NCBI GenBank assembly: GCA_903865935.1
Contig: CAIPLT010000047.1
Coordinates: 1-45,541, forward strand
From: Caldifarciminota bacterium
GTDB lineage: Bacteria > Hydrothermota > Tepidihabitantia > Tepidihabitantales > CAIPLT01
Length of the DNA stretch: 45,541 bases
Direction of reading: 5' to 3'
The position numbers and the translations under genes were made by a program. This document shows positions 22,162-29,856 of this stretch, one piece after another. The first letter of the stretch is position 1; each line of letters starts with the position of its first letter. The notes beneath the pieces were generated by a model. It saw only the letters and a list, made by a program, of their open reading frames with translations, was not told the origin of the DNA and did no database searches.

Positions 22162-24204
22162 ATGAAAAAATATGTGTTGTTAATTTTAATAGTTTTACCC
22201 TTATTTGTAACAAATGCTGCATCGATGAACCGAAAAGAGTCGGTTATCCGTATCGACATTCCGAATCACGATGCGGTTTATCAATTGCAGGATAAATTTC
22301 ATCTCGCGATTATTGATGCCCAGAACAATTATATTGACGCTTATGCAACAACCGATGAGATAAAAGCAATTATTAAAGATGGTTATAAAGTTACAGTTTT
22401 GATTGATGATTATCAAAAAGAAACGGCAAAACTGCCACTGGTTTATCATACATACGCACAAGTCTGTAGCACAATGTATGCATTGAATCAGCTGTATCCA
22501 TCAATTACGAAATTAGAGACACTGGGATTTTCGATTCTGAACCGTCCGATTTTAATGATGAAAGTCACCGACAACCCATTGGTTGAAGAAGATGAACCGG
22601 AAATAAGATTAGTCGGACCTCATCATGGCGATGAGAAAATCGCAACCGAAATAACATTATCACTTCTAAAGTACTTGCTCCAGAATTATACATTTAATCT
22701 CCAGGTTACAGATCTGGTCAATAATCGTGAAATCTGGATTATACCGATTTTTAACGTTGACGGACATGTTGCCAACAGCCGATATAATAATGCGGGTGTT
22801 GACTTGAACCGTGACTATGGATATATGTGGCAGTCCGGTGAAGGCAGCCCGGGACCATTTTCCCAAGCCGAAACCAAGTTGATGTTTAAACATGCGCAAA
22901 ATAATAATATCACGTTGGAATATGAATATCACTCATCTGCATCTTATGTCAATTATCTATGGGACCATCATCCGGCTGACCCGCCAGACAGTGCGTATGA
23001 TAAACAGATTGCTCAGGAGTATGCAGATTCGACATACGGTTCATCGGTGACGCACTTGACAATAATAAATGGGTATGCCTGGTATTATGTGCGTGGTTCG
23101 GCTCAAGATGATATTTTTGGTACCTGGGGAGGATTCGGAACAACAATTGAAACCCCTCTGCCCTCTGCGCAGAGTACGGTTGACAGCATCTGTATGGTTA
23201 ACCGCCGCGCATTGTTGGCGATGATTACAAGAGCGGGTTGGGGTGTATCCGGTATTGTAACCGACTCGTCCACCTCAACGCCATTATTCGCAATGATTCA
23301 ATTTACCAATCCAAAACGATGGACAGTTTATACCGATAAGCAGGCAGGTGATTTTCATAAAATGCTGCCCGCCGGCACATACACATTTATGGTGTCAGCC
23401 AATGGTTATCAGCCAAAAACTTTGACTGTTACGGTTCCGACTAATGGCGTCGTCGACACTAATATTACTTTAGTACCGGATACAACCAGTTTATATTATG
23501 TTCAGAAACTGATTTGGGTGCGTCGGGATAGACCAGATATGGCATTTTCTACGATAACAATGGATGGATTGGGAGTGCCAGATAATACTCCTTACTCATT
23601 AGGTCCGGCAGGAACAATCGTATTAGAAGCCGACCCGCCAATCCGCAATTTTACCGGTAACGATTTTACGGTTTATGAGACAGGCGTCACGCCAGAAAAT
23701 ATCACCGTCTCGGTTAGTAATAACTGGCAGTCTGGTGTATGGTATACTTGTGGAACCGGGGGTAGCACGAGCAGTTTCGATTTAACAACTGCATCAATGG
23801 ACAGCGCCCGGTATATTAGAATTGTTGACGGCGGTGGCGGCTCTTCGTCTGACCCTTATGCCGGATATGATTTGGATGGGATTACTTATCGTCGTAGTGA
23901 AATGTCAGTTTTAGAAGAAAATGTCGTCACAACCCCAATTATAAAAATGTTAAAAATTGCGCCCAACCCAGCACTGTTTTTGGTCAATATTAAATATCAA
24001 TTATCAAATACAAAAGAACAGCAAATGAAAATTTTTAATGCTGACGGTCGGGTCGTGCAAACAATTCGTTTAGCACCAAGTGCCGTGACCGCAGTTTGGG
24101 ATACCAAAGACAAGACAGGCAAACAAGTTCCTGCCGGTGTTTATTTCTGTGTATTGGATACACCGCAGGGACATTATCAAGAGAAAGTAATAATTAACCG
24201 ATAA
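22162..24204 (+). CDS. Secreted M14 zinc carboxypeptidase with sorting tail
   Basis: The 680-residue precursor has a signal peptide (MKKYVLLILIVLPLFVTNA), a propeptide-like region, then the M14 catalytic domain. Zinc ligands H155 and E158 are in 'GPHHGDE', the third is H257 in 'YEYHSS', and the catalytic Glu is E330 in 'TTIETPL'. 'PIFNVDGH' and 'GVDLNRDYG' supply the substrate-binding Asn-Arg. A carboxypeptidase-regulatory-like beta domain follows ('VSGIVTDSSTSTPLFAMI', 'LPAGTYTFMVSANGY'), then a region of ~150 residues without a clear match, and a FlgD-like sorting tail ('IAPNPALFLVNIKYQL', 'VPAGVYFCVLDT', 'EKVIINR'). It removes C-terminal residues from peptides outside the cell. ATG 22162 follows its promoter with no leader; TTG 22156 is the other possible start. 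Confidence 0.93.
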   Translation: MKKYVLLILIVLPLFVTNAASMNRKESVIRIDIPNHDAVYQLQDKFHLAIIDAQNNYIDAYATTDEIKAIIKDGYKVTVLIDDYQKETAKLPLVYHTYAQVCSTMYALNQLYPSITKLETLGFSILNRPILMMKVTDNPLVEEDEPEIRLVGPHHGDEKIATEITLSLLKYLLQNYTFNLQVTDLVNNREIWIIPIFNVDGHVANSRYNNAGVDLNRDYGYMWQSGEGSPGPFSQAETKLMFKHAQNNNITLEYEYHSSASYVNYLWDHHPADPPDSAYDKQIAQEYADSTYGSSVTHLTIINGYAWYYVRGSAQDDIFGTWGGFGTTIETPLPSAQSTVDSICMVNRRALLAMITRAGWGVSGIVTDSSTSTPLFAMIQFTNPKRWTVYTDKQAGDFHKMLPAGTYTFMVSANGYQPKTLTVTVPTNGVVDTNITLVPDTTSLYYVQKLIWVRRDRPDMAFSTITMDGLGVPDNTPYSLGPAGTIVLEADPPIRNFTGNDFTVYETGVTPENITVSVSNNWQSGVWYTCGTGGSTSSFDLTTASMDSARYIRIVDGGGGSSSDPYAGYDLDGITYRRSEMSVLEENVVTTPIIKMLKIAPNPALFLVNIKYQLSNTKEQQMKIFNADGRVVQTIRLAPSAVTAVWDTKDKTGKQVPAGVYFCVLDTPQGHYQEKVIINR

Positions 24205-24216
24205 TGGAGGTATTAT

Positions 24217-24900
24217 ATGATACAAAAATCTAAGATCCGATATATCATGTTAGCGATAAGTTTTTTATCAATCGCTGGTATGATTACGCTCATCGGGTGC
24301 GGTGGAGCAAAACAGACGTCAAAACAAGTGACGCAGACAACTCCTGAATCAACTAAAATCCCAACCGAAACTAAAGCAATAACTCAAAAACAGGATTCAA
24401 CCCCTAAGACAACCGGAGGGAAGTATATGTTAATATCAGTAAAAATTGGCGAAAAAGCTATCGGCAAGATTAAAATCGAACTTTATCCCAAAGAAGCACC
24501 CAAAACCGTGGCTAATATGATAAAACTCGTAAATGAGGGTTTTTATAATGGTTTGACTTTCCATCGAGTTATTACAGGATTTATGATTCAGGGTGGAGAT
24601 CCAAAAGGCGATGGCACCGGTGGACCAGATTATACAACACCCGCTGAATTTAATCCCAAGCTTACTCATATTCGTGGTGCAGTTGCGATGGCTCGTACAG
24701 ATAACCCAGCTAAAGCATCGAGCAGTTGTCAATTCTATATCTGTCATGGAGCACCGCATTTTCTTGATAATAATTATACAATTTTTGGTCAGGTCGTAGA
24801 AGGGATGGATGTTGTTGACCAAATCGCGAATGTGAAGAAAGACTCACGAGATAAACCGTTGACACCAGTAGTAATGGATAAAGTTACAATCACCGATTAA
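24217..24900 (+). CDS. Lipoprotein cyclophilin-type peptidyl-prolyl isomerase
   Basis: The 227-residue precursor has a lipobox LIGC with Cys28, a ~40-residue Thr/Lys/Gln-rich linker, and a cyclophilin domain from about residue 68. Catalytic-site motifs are present: 'LTFHRVITGFMIQGGDP', 'GAVAMAR', and 'SSSCQFYI'. It catalyses cis-trans isomerisation of prolyl bonds, here tethered to a membrane and acting in the periplasm. Lgt at 14320 would modify it. GGAGG lies before ATG 24217, only 12 bases after the M14 gene, so the two are likely one transcript: the first gene leaderless, the second with a normal ribosome binding site. It may help fold exported proteins, which is inference. Confidence 0.94.
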   Translation: MIQKSKIRYIMLAISFLSIAGMITLIGCGGAKQTSKQVTQTTPESTKIPTETKAITQKQDSTPKTTGGKYMLISVKIGEKAIGKIKIELYPKEAPKTVANMIKLVNEGFYNGLTFHRVITGFMIQGGDPKGDGTGGPDYTTPAEFNPKLTHIRGAVAMARTDNPAKASSSCQFYICHGAPHFLDNNYTIFGQVVEGMDVVDQIANVKKDSRDKPLTPVVMDKVTITD

Positions 24901-24923
24901 TTTTAACAGGGAATATTTTATAG

Positions 24924-24947
24924 GGGAGCGATTTTTCGCTCCCTTTT
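24924..24947 (+). terminator. Rho-independent terminator after the cyclophilin gene
   Basis: GGGAGCGA pairs with TCGCTCCC over TTTT and is followed by TTTTATTT. It reaches the stop codon of the convergent gene that ends at 24946. Confidence 0.9.
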
Positions 24948-26298
24948 ATTTCTTACGTTCGGGAATCATTTCTATACCAATATAATATTTTCTACCCAAA
25001 TCATCAAAGTGATAAGGTATAATTTCATATTTATTATTAAGAATATTGTCAACGCTGGCAAATAGTTTTAAATACCGCCACTTGTACGCGATACTCGATG
25101 AGTATGTTATATAATACGGGAGATTCAAGTAATCTCTAAAACTCTGCAATTCGATTGTTCGTTGACCATTAGCAAAACAACAGACACCAAATGAGAAATT
25201 ACGAATACTAATTTGTAATGAGTCAGCAATTGTGTACAATGGAATTAAATTTCTCTCGTTAGGAGTATAAGTAAAGGATATAATATTTCTTACTGGTGAC
25301 CAGGTTTCTTTTAACGTGAGACAGATATCTTGGAAATTTTGATTTGTGTAATCAGGCATCAAAGATACACCAAGTGTCCAATTGAAATAAGAACTAAATT
25401 GCCGATAACGAGCAGAAAAATATAGGTTTTTTCTCTGTATTGATAAACCGATGTTCCAATCACAAATTGGATAATTTAAGTCTCGATTAACCGTTATTGG
25501 AAAAACATTTGAATATATGGTGTCAAAATAAAGCGTATTTACATTATTATTCTCTACATCAATATTGGTTGTAATACCTTTAATAAAAAAACCGATATTG
25601 CCTTTTATCGATAATCGCTTTTTCTCAATATTATATGTAGCGCCGGGTTCAAAATATAAATTATCACCAATAGTAATTAAATCACCAAGACCGACCGATG
25701 TACTGGTTAACGTTGTAGGTCCGTTATTATTATAATTCTGTAAAAATGTATTTATATCGGCATCGATTATTCCCAACGGGCTTGGTGCATTGCAAGACAA
25801 TTCAGATTTTCCATTTATAAAATTTTCTTGTGTATGATTAAAATATTGTGCACCGCGAATAGTATTATCGAGCATCAGCGTTGCCGAGGAAATAAACCAG
25901 ATTGGGGTATAGGATAAACCGATTTTCCGATAATATTCTTGTGTGCGTTTTTTCCAGAAAGCAGAGACACCGAGTTCCTGCCAGAAATTTCCAGTTAGCC
26001 ACCCGACATCGATATTGCCTTTGGAATAAAAGTACTCGGAGTAATCCCGGTTTTTTCCTGCATCGGCATCAAAATTAAACAGGGTTTTCTTGCCAATCGG
26101 ATGAGAAAAAACAACATTTGTTCCATATATATTCCATCCATAAAATCGTAAAAATAATGTGTCGATTGGGAATGGTTTTAATAATGTATCGTTATAACGC
26201 AGCTCAACCTTTTTTAATTCTTCGATTGGCAAGGGTGGAATCGTTTCGGGTTGTGGTGTTGCAGAAAGCATGAGAATCAGTGTTGAGATTATAATCAT
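24946..26298 (-). CDS. Outer-membrane beta-barrel protein, TonB-receptor-like without a plug
   Basis: The 450-residue protein has a short hydrophobic N-terminus (MIIISTLILMLSA) and then many alternating amphipathic strands rich in Tyr, Asn and aromatic ends. The last part, 'YLKLFASVDNILNNKYEIIPYHFDDLGRKYYIGIEMIPE', matches the closing strands of TonB-dependent receptors ('xNLFNxxYE...GRxxxxGxxxxF'). The plug domain is missing and the barrel is short for that family, so the substrate and TonB dependence are open. The ATG overlaps the mtnA stop as ATGA with no ribosome binding site, so its translation should depend on mtnA. Pairing with mtnA hints at a link to methylthio-sugar or cofactor uptake; this is weak inference. 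Confidence 0.75.
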   Translation of the reverse strand: MIIISTLILMLSATPQPETIPPLPIEELKKVELRYNDTLLKPFPIDTLFLRFYGWNIYGTNVVFSHPIGKKTLFNFDADAGKNRDYSEYFYSKGNIDVGWLTGNFWQELGVSAFWKKRTQEYYRKIGLSYTPIWFISSATLMLDNTIRGAQYFNHTQENFINGKSELSCNAPSPLGIIDADINTFLQNYNNNGPTTLTSTSVGLGDLITIGDNLYFEPGATYNIEKKRLSIKGNIGFFIKGITTNIDVENNNVNTLYFDTIYSNVFPITVNRDLNYPICDWNIGLSIQRKNLYFSARYRQFSSYFNWTLGVSLMPDYTNQNFQDICLTLKETWSPVRNIISFTYTPNERNLIPLYTIADSLQISIRNFSFGVCCFANGQRTIELQSFRDYLNLPYYITYSSSIAYKWRYLKLFASVDNILNNKYEIIPYHFDDLGRKYYIGIEMIPERKK

Positions 26299-27326
26299 TG
26301 AAAATATTTGTTTATATTTTTTATGAATGGCGGTAGGATTATACCTTTATTGGTTATAATTCCGGTAATTAATTTATTTGGTGTAATATCAAATGCCGGG
26401 TTATAGATATTGGCTGTTTTGGGGGCGATTAACTGTTTATGAATATAAATAATTTCATTTTTATTTCGTTCTTCAATCGGTATTTCTGTACCGGTTCTTT
26501 TAGTTAAATCAAAACTGGATAACGGGGCAACAACATAAAATGGTACTTTGTAATAATCTGCGATTATTGCTAAGGACAATGTGCCAATTTTATTAGCGGT
26601 ATCACCATTACGTGCTATACGGTCAGCTCCGACTAAGACGATATCGGTTTTCTTCATTATCGATGCGACAGTGCTGTCAGTAATTAGGGTGTAGGGTATT
26701 TTTGCTTGCGTTAATTCAAATGCGGTCAAGCGCGCGCCCTGCAATAAAGGGCGGGTTTCAGGGACATATACTTTTATTTTTTTACCTTGCTGATATGCGG
26801 TATAGATAACTCCCAATGCAGTTCCGATACCGGGTGTTGCAAGCCAGCCGGTATTGCATATCGTAAGAATCGTAGCATTATTTTTGATTAATTTTGCTCC
26901 GATTTTACCAATCATATGGGAATGGGTGCGTTCTTCAAAATCGATTCGCTTTGCTTCAGAAATTAATTTACTGCTTAATTTACTATCAGAGATTTCCGGA
27001 TTACTAACAATTTTTACCAGACGCTCAATTGCCCAGCTTAAATTAACCGCAGTTGGTCGTGCATCTTTTATTTCATAAGAAACTTTTTTGAGGTGGGTTC
27101 GTATATTTGAAGATATCCTCTTTGATTCTAATGCTAAACCATAGGCACCAGCAACACCGATTAAAGGTGCTCCCCGAATTCTTAATTGTTTAATCGCTTC
27201 AATTACTTCCCGATAGTTTTTCAGCTGAAGATAGCGAACTTTATTGGGCAGTAAGGTCTGGTCTAAAACCAGCAAATTGCCACCAGAGAATTTTAGCGCG
27301 GAAAAACTCTTTTTATTATTTGCCAT
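26295..27326 (-). CDS. mtnA: S-methyl-5-thioribose-1-phosphate isomerase
   Basis: The 343-residue enzyme of the eIF2B-alpha/MtnA family converts methylthioribose-1-phosphate to methylthioribulose-1-phosphate in methionine salvage. Signature parts are 'IRGAPLIGVAGAYGLAL', 'ICNTGWLATPGIGTALGVI' (catalytic Cys), 'VPETRPLLQGARLTAFEL' and 'VLVGADRIARNGDTANKIGT' (catalytic Asp). The family also contains ribose-1,5-bisphosphate isomerase and related enzymes, so the substrate is likely but not certain. I choose ATG 27326 (MANNKKS); a longer ORF begins inside the promoter. The -10 box ends ten bases before it, so the leader is at most a few bases. No other methionine-salvage gene is in the window. Confidence 0.9.
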   Translation of the reverse strand: MANNKKSFSALKFSGGNLLVLDQTLLPNKVRYLQLKNYREVIEAIKQLRIRGAPLIGVAGAYGLALESKRISSNIRTHLKKVSYEIKDARPTAVNLSWAIERLVKIVSNPEISDSKLSSKLISEAKRIDFEERTHSHMIGKIGAKLIKNNATILTICNTGWLATPGIGTALGVIYTAYQQGKKIKVYVPETRPLLQGARLTAFELTQAKIPYTLITDSTVASIMKKTDIVLVGADRIARNGDTANKIGTLSLAIIADYYKVPFYVVAPLSSFDLTKRTGTEIPIEERNKNEIIYIHKQLIAPKTANIYNPAFDITPNKLITGIITNKGIILPPFIKNINKYFQ

Positions 27327-27336
27327 ACTGGTTTCT

Positions 27337-27365
27337 ATTAAAATAAAAAGGAAAGGTACAGTCAA
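27337..27365 (-). promoter_or_regulatory. Promoter of mtnA, nearly leaderless
   Basis: Minus-strand TTGACT (27365-27360) and TTTAAT (27342-27337) are 17 bases apart, and the ATG begins ten bases after the -10 box. The -35 box lies inside the inverted repeat at 27353-27392. Confidence 0.65.
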
Positions 27366-27392
27366 GAGTTATATTTTCCTTCACTGTACCTT
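27353..27392 (-). terminator. Inverted repeat after the HU gene, possible terminator overlapping the mtnA promoter
   Basis: AAGGTACAGT (minus strand, 27392-27383) pairs perfectly with ACTGTACCTT (27362-27353) over a 20-base loop, and two more G-C pairs can form around a bulged T. On the minus strand it is followed by TCCTTTTTATTTT, as in a terminator. The loop is long for one. Confidence 0.55.
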
Positions 27393-27413
27393 CCCTGATT
27401 TTATGATTATTAA

Positions 27414-27695
27414 TTACTTAACTAAATTTTTGAACTCCTTGCCAGCTCGGAATACTGCCTTTTTCTTGGCAGGGATATTGATTTTTGCACCAGTTGCCGG
27501 GTTTCGACCAATCCTTGCCTTAGATTTACGTACCAAGAATGTTCCAAAGCCTGGAATTGCTACCTTATCGCCTTTCTTTAAAGACATCATAATCGTATCA
27601 ATTAATGTATTAAGTGCGGTCTCAGCAGTTTTCTTGGGAAGTTCAGCGCCTTTGGCTAATTTTTCAATTAATGCTTGTTTTGTGATTTTAATCAT
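27414..27695 (-). CDS. HU/IHF-family DNA-binding protein
   Basis: The 93-residue protein is a complete bacterial HU: 'MIKITKQALIEKLAKGAELPKK' helix, 'GDKVAIPGFGTFLVRKSKARIGRNPATGAKINIPAKK' with the GFGTF and RIGRNPATG arm motifs, and the final 'FRAGKEFKNLV' helix. It bends and packs DNA. The start at 27695 is set by an ideal AAGGAGGTGA eight bases upstream; a longer reading to 27716 runs through that site. The promoter is at 27763-27790 and the leader holds a parS-like sequence. Confidence 0.97.
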   Translation of the reverse strand: MIKITKQALIEKLAKGAELPKKTAETALNTLIDTIMMSLKKGDKVAIPGFGTFLVRKSKARIGRNPATGAKINIPAKKKAVFRAGKEFKNLVK

Positions 27696-27728
27696 ATTGT
27701 GTTCACCTCCTTTCAATACAATTTGTTG

Positions 27729-27744
27729 TGTTTCCCGCGAAACG
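27729..27744. other. parS-like sequence in the HU leader
   Basis: TGTTTCCCGCGAAACG matches 13 of 16 positions of the ParB site TGTTTCACGTGAAACA, with both GTTTC and GAAAC arms intact. As RNA it would also form a small GTTTC/GAAAC hairpin. ParB binding is a hypothesis. Confidence 0.35.
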
Positions 27745-27762
27745 TTTACTATGCATTGTATT

Positions 27763-27790
27763 AATATAAATAAAATTACATTTATGTCAA
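27763..27790 (-). promoter_or_regulatory. Promoter of the HU gene
   Basis: Minus-strand TTGACA (27790-27785) and TATATT (27768-27763) are 16 bases apart. The leader is about 60 bases. Confidence 0.7.
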
Positions 27791-27816
27791 GAGTTAATTT
27801 TATTTAGGTCAAGCAG

Positions 27817-29733
27817 TTACTTGATAATAACCAGTTTTTGTTTTTCTCTTGTATCACCGTTTATCTTCTCAGCGAGTATTAAATAAATACCATTCGGTAA
27901 ATTTTTCCAGATGGAAGATTTAAAATTATCGCTGTTAGCAATTACTTTTGTTATTAAAGCACCAGTTGAGTTGTATACTAAATATGTCTGTCCTTTCCGA
28001 ATCGAAATGTTTTGTATTTCTGATGATTGGATATTTTTATTTGGAAATGGCAAATCGACTTCAGTGTGATTTGTATCCGGAATATACCGCCAGAAACTTG
28101 CACTGTTACTACCTCGTATGCAGTAAACAGAACCTCGGGTAAATGTAATTGAACTGCCACCTGTGACTTTGTCCGGAGTTGAATCCAGTTCCCGCCATTT
28201 GTTAACCGGATTATATCTGTAGAATTTTCTCGTTCTGCCACTGGCAAGAAAATATATGTTATAACCATCACTGGTCAGACCAGCACCTTTTTTAGCTTTT
28301 ACCGGCGTTGATTCGATAATAGCCCAGCTATTTCCGCCGATTGAATAGCGGTAGAACTCTATAGTTGAACCTCGCAATGCATATAAACATCCCGACGAAT
28401 CACCAGATAATGCAGCACCAGATTTTAGTTTTAGCGGTAGCCCCTTCAAGTTCTGCCATGTGTGAAGTGCGCTTGAGTATCGCAAGAAAGTTGTATCACC
28501 AATTAAACAATATACATAACCATTTTGAGCATATAGAGCGGGATTAGATTTCTGGCGTAAGGGGATTGATTCATTGTCAAGCCACATATCCTGCAAGACA
28601 GAGTATTTATAGAATTTTCTTTTATAACGCATAAGCGCATAAACCGTATCATTGCCGCCATAAACAATTGCTGAGCCAGTTTTGGGTTTGGTTAAGACAC
28701 CTCTTTTCCGTTGCCACAAACCAGCAGATAAATCATAAGCATAGAATGACGAGTCCGAGGGTCGGATACAATAAAGATAATTATCGTCCGTACAAATACT
28801 CGAACCGCTCGTTCTGACTTTTTTCGGGAATGAGTCGAGTTTCTGCCATACATTAATCGAACTGACAGTAAAATTACTTTTACAGGTGTCATTAGAGTTA
28901 TTGGCATCAAGCAGTAATGAAGTGTACGATATTGTTTTATACTTGCCAAAACCTAATGTGCAGACAGTAAAACTGATTACAGTATCTACTCCACCGGATA
29001 ATTTTATCGTATCGCACTTTTCATACAAAGTTATATCATTTGTGTCAGTAATTTTGAAGATAACCGGAATTGTTTCTTGAAACGAGCCGAAGTTTTTCAA
29101 GCGTGCGGATGGGACCAGAATACTATCAATGGTTATACTAATGGGTGCAAGAATCTGGGTTACACCAACGTCATGGGCTGTGAATAACGGCGGGCCGGAG
29201 ATATCATCGATGTAAATACCATCACCGATTGGCTGAAAAGGATAGCCGACATAATAACGAAATCCAATATAGAATGTATCATTAAGATACTGATGCAAAG
29301 GAATTTTTACCTGATGGTACGAGATATTATTGATACGTCTTGTCCACAAGACCCGACCGGTTATTGAATTGGTAAAATCAGCAACAGTCGGTCCCTTTAA
29401 AGAAAGATGGACTTCAATACTTTCCTGAGCTGTAGTGAAAGTACGATAATTAAAGGATAAAGTGTCTTCTGTAATGGAATTCAATCGTGGAGTTACAAGC
29501 CAGTCATCATTAGTCAAATTAAAATCATCCCAATTACACGCAGCACAGGCAGGTGCTGTATTAAAATTGGAAGTTGCCCGTCGCCAGGTTAAGGTACTTG
29601 CGCCATCATAATTAATAACCCGCCAAGCCTCAGGTGGAAAAGTCGTTCCGGAAAATGATTCGTTGAGCTGGGCAGATAGAGTGCAAATAAGTAAAATCTG
29701 AGCGAATAATCCAATGCTAATTTTACGACACAT
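27817..29733 (-). CDS. Exported adhesin-domain plus kelch protein with sorting tail
   Basis: The 638-residue protein has a signal peptide (MCRKISIGLFAQILLICTLSAQ). Residues ~22-180 are a cleaved-adhesin/choice-of-anchor jelly roll ('LNESFSGTTFPPEAWRVIN', 'DDWLVTPRLN', 'FYIGFRYYVG', 'GIYIDDI'). Residues ~185-285 are a CARDB-like Ig domain ('SARLKNFGSFQETIPVIFKI'). Then come six kelch-like blades, each ending with a 'FYAYD/FYKYS/FYRYS/FWRYIP' strand, in contrast to the (K)DG cores of the other kelch proteins here, so it is a more distant paralogue. The last ~50 residues form a shortened sorting-type domain ('YLVYNSTGALITKVI', 'LPNGIYLILAE', 'QKLVIIK'). GGAGG lies before ATG 29733. Its role at the surface is unknown. 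Confidence 0.88.
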   Translation of the reverse strand: MCRKISIGLFAQILLICTLSAQLNESFSGTTFPPEAWRVINYDGASTLTWRRATSNFNTAPACAACNWDDFNLTNDDWLVTPRLNSITEDTLSFNYRTFTTAQESIEVHLSLKGPTVADFTNSITGRVLWTRRINNISYHQVKIPLHQYLNDTFYIGFRYYVGYPFQPIGDGIYIDDISGPPLFTAHDVGVTQILAPISITIDSILVPSARLKNFGSFQETIPVIFKITDTNDITLYEKCDTIKLSGGVDTVISFTVCTLGFGKYKTISYTSLLLDANNSNDTCKSNFTVSSINVWQKLDSFPKKVRTSGSSICTDDNYLYCIRPSDSSFYAYDLSAGLWQRKRGVLTKPKTGSAIVYGGNDTVYALMRYKRKFYKYSVLQDMWLDNESIPLRQKSNPALYAQNGYVYCLIGDTTFLRYSSALHTWQNLKGLPLKLKSGAALSGDSSGCLYALRGSTIEFYRYSIGGNSWAIIESTPVKAKKGAGLTSDGYNIYFLASGRTRKFYRYNPVNKWRELDSTPDKVTGGSSITFTRGSVYCIRGSNSASFWRYIPDTNHTEVDLPFPNKNIQSSEIQNISIRKGQTYLVYNSTGALITKVIANSDNFKSSIWKNLPNGIYLILAEKINGDTREKQKLVIIK

Positions 29734-29746
29734 AAATCCTCCAACG

Positions 29747-29774
29747 TGTATACATAATAATGAAGCAAAGTCAA
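29747..29774 (-). promoter_or_regulatory. Promoter of the 27817-29733 gene
   Basis: Minus-strand TTGACT (29774-29769) and TATACA (29752-29747) are 16 bases apart, with a short leader that still includes GGAGG. It is divergent from the promoter at 29821. Confidence 0.45.
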
Positions 29775-29820
29775 ATTTTTGTCAATATCTTATATTATAT
29801 TGGTACTTTAACCCTTAAGC

Positions 29821-29849
29821 TTGACTTATAACATTGTTAGGTTTAATAT
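29821..29849 (+). promoter_or_regulatory. Promoter of the M16 peptidase pair, implying a leaderless mRNA
   Basis: TTGACT (29821-29826) and TAATAT (29844-29849) are 17 bases apart, and ATG 29857 comes seven bases after the -10 box. No Shine-Dalgarno site is present. A longer ORF start at 29821 is the -35 box itself. Confidence 0.75.
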
Positions 29850-29856
29850 ATTAGCT

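Noticed and set aside
24436-24822. 128-codon minus-strand ORF
   Set aside because: It mirrors the cyclophilin domain, whose motifs on the + strand are unmistakable.
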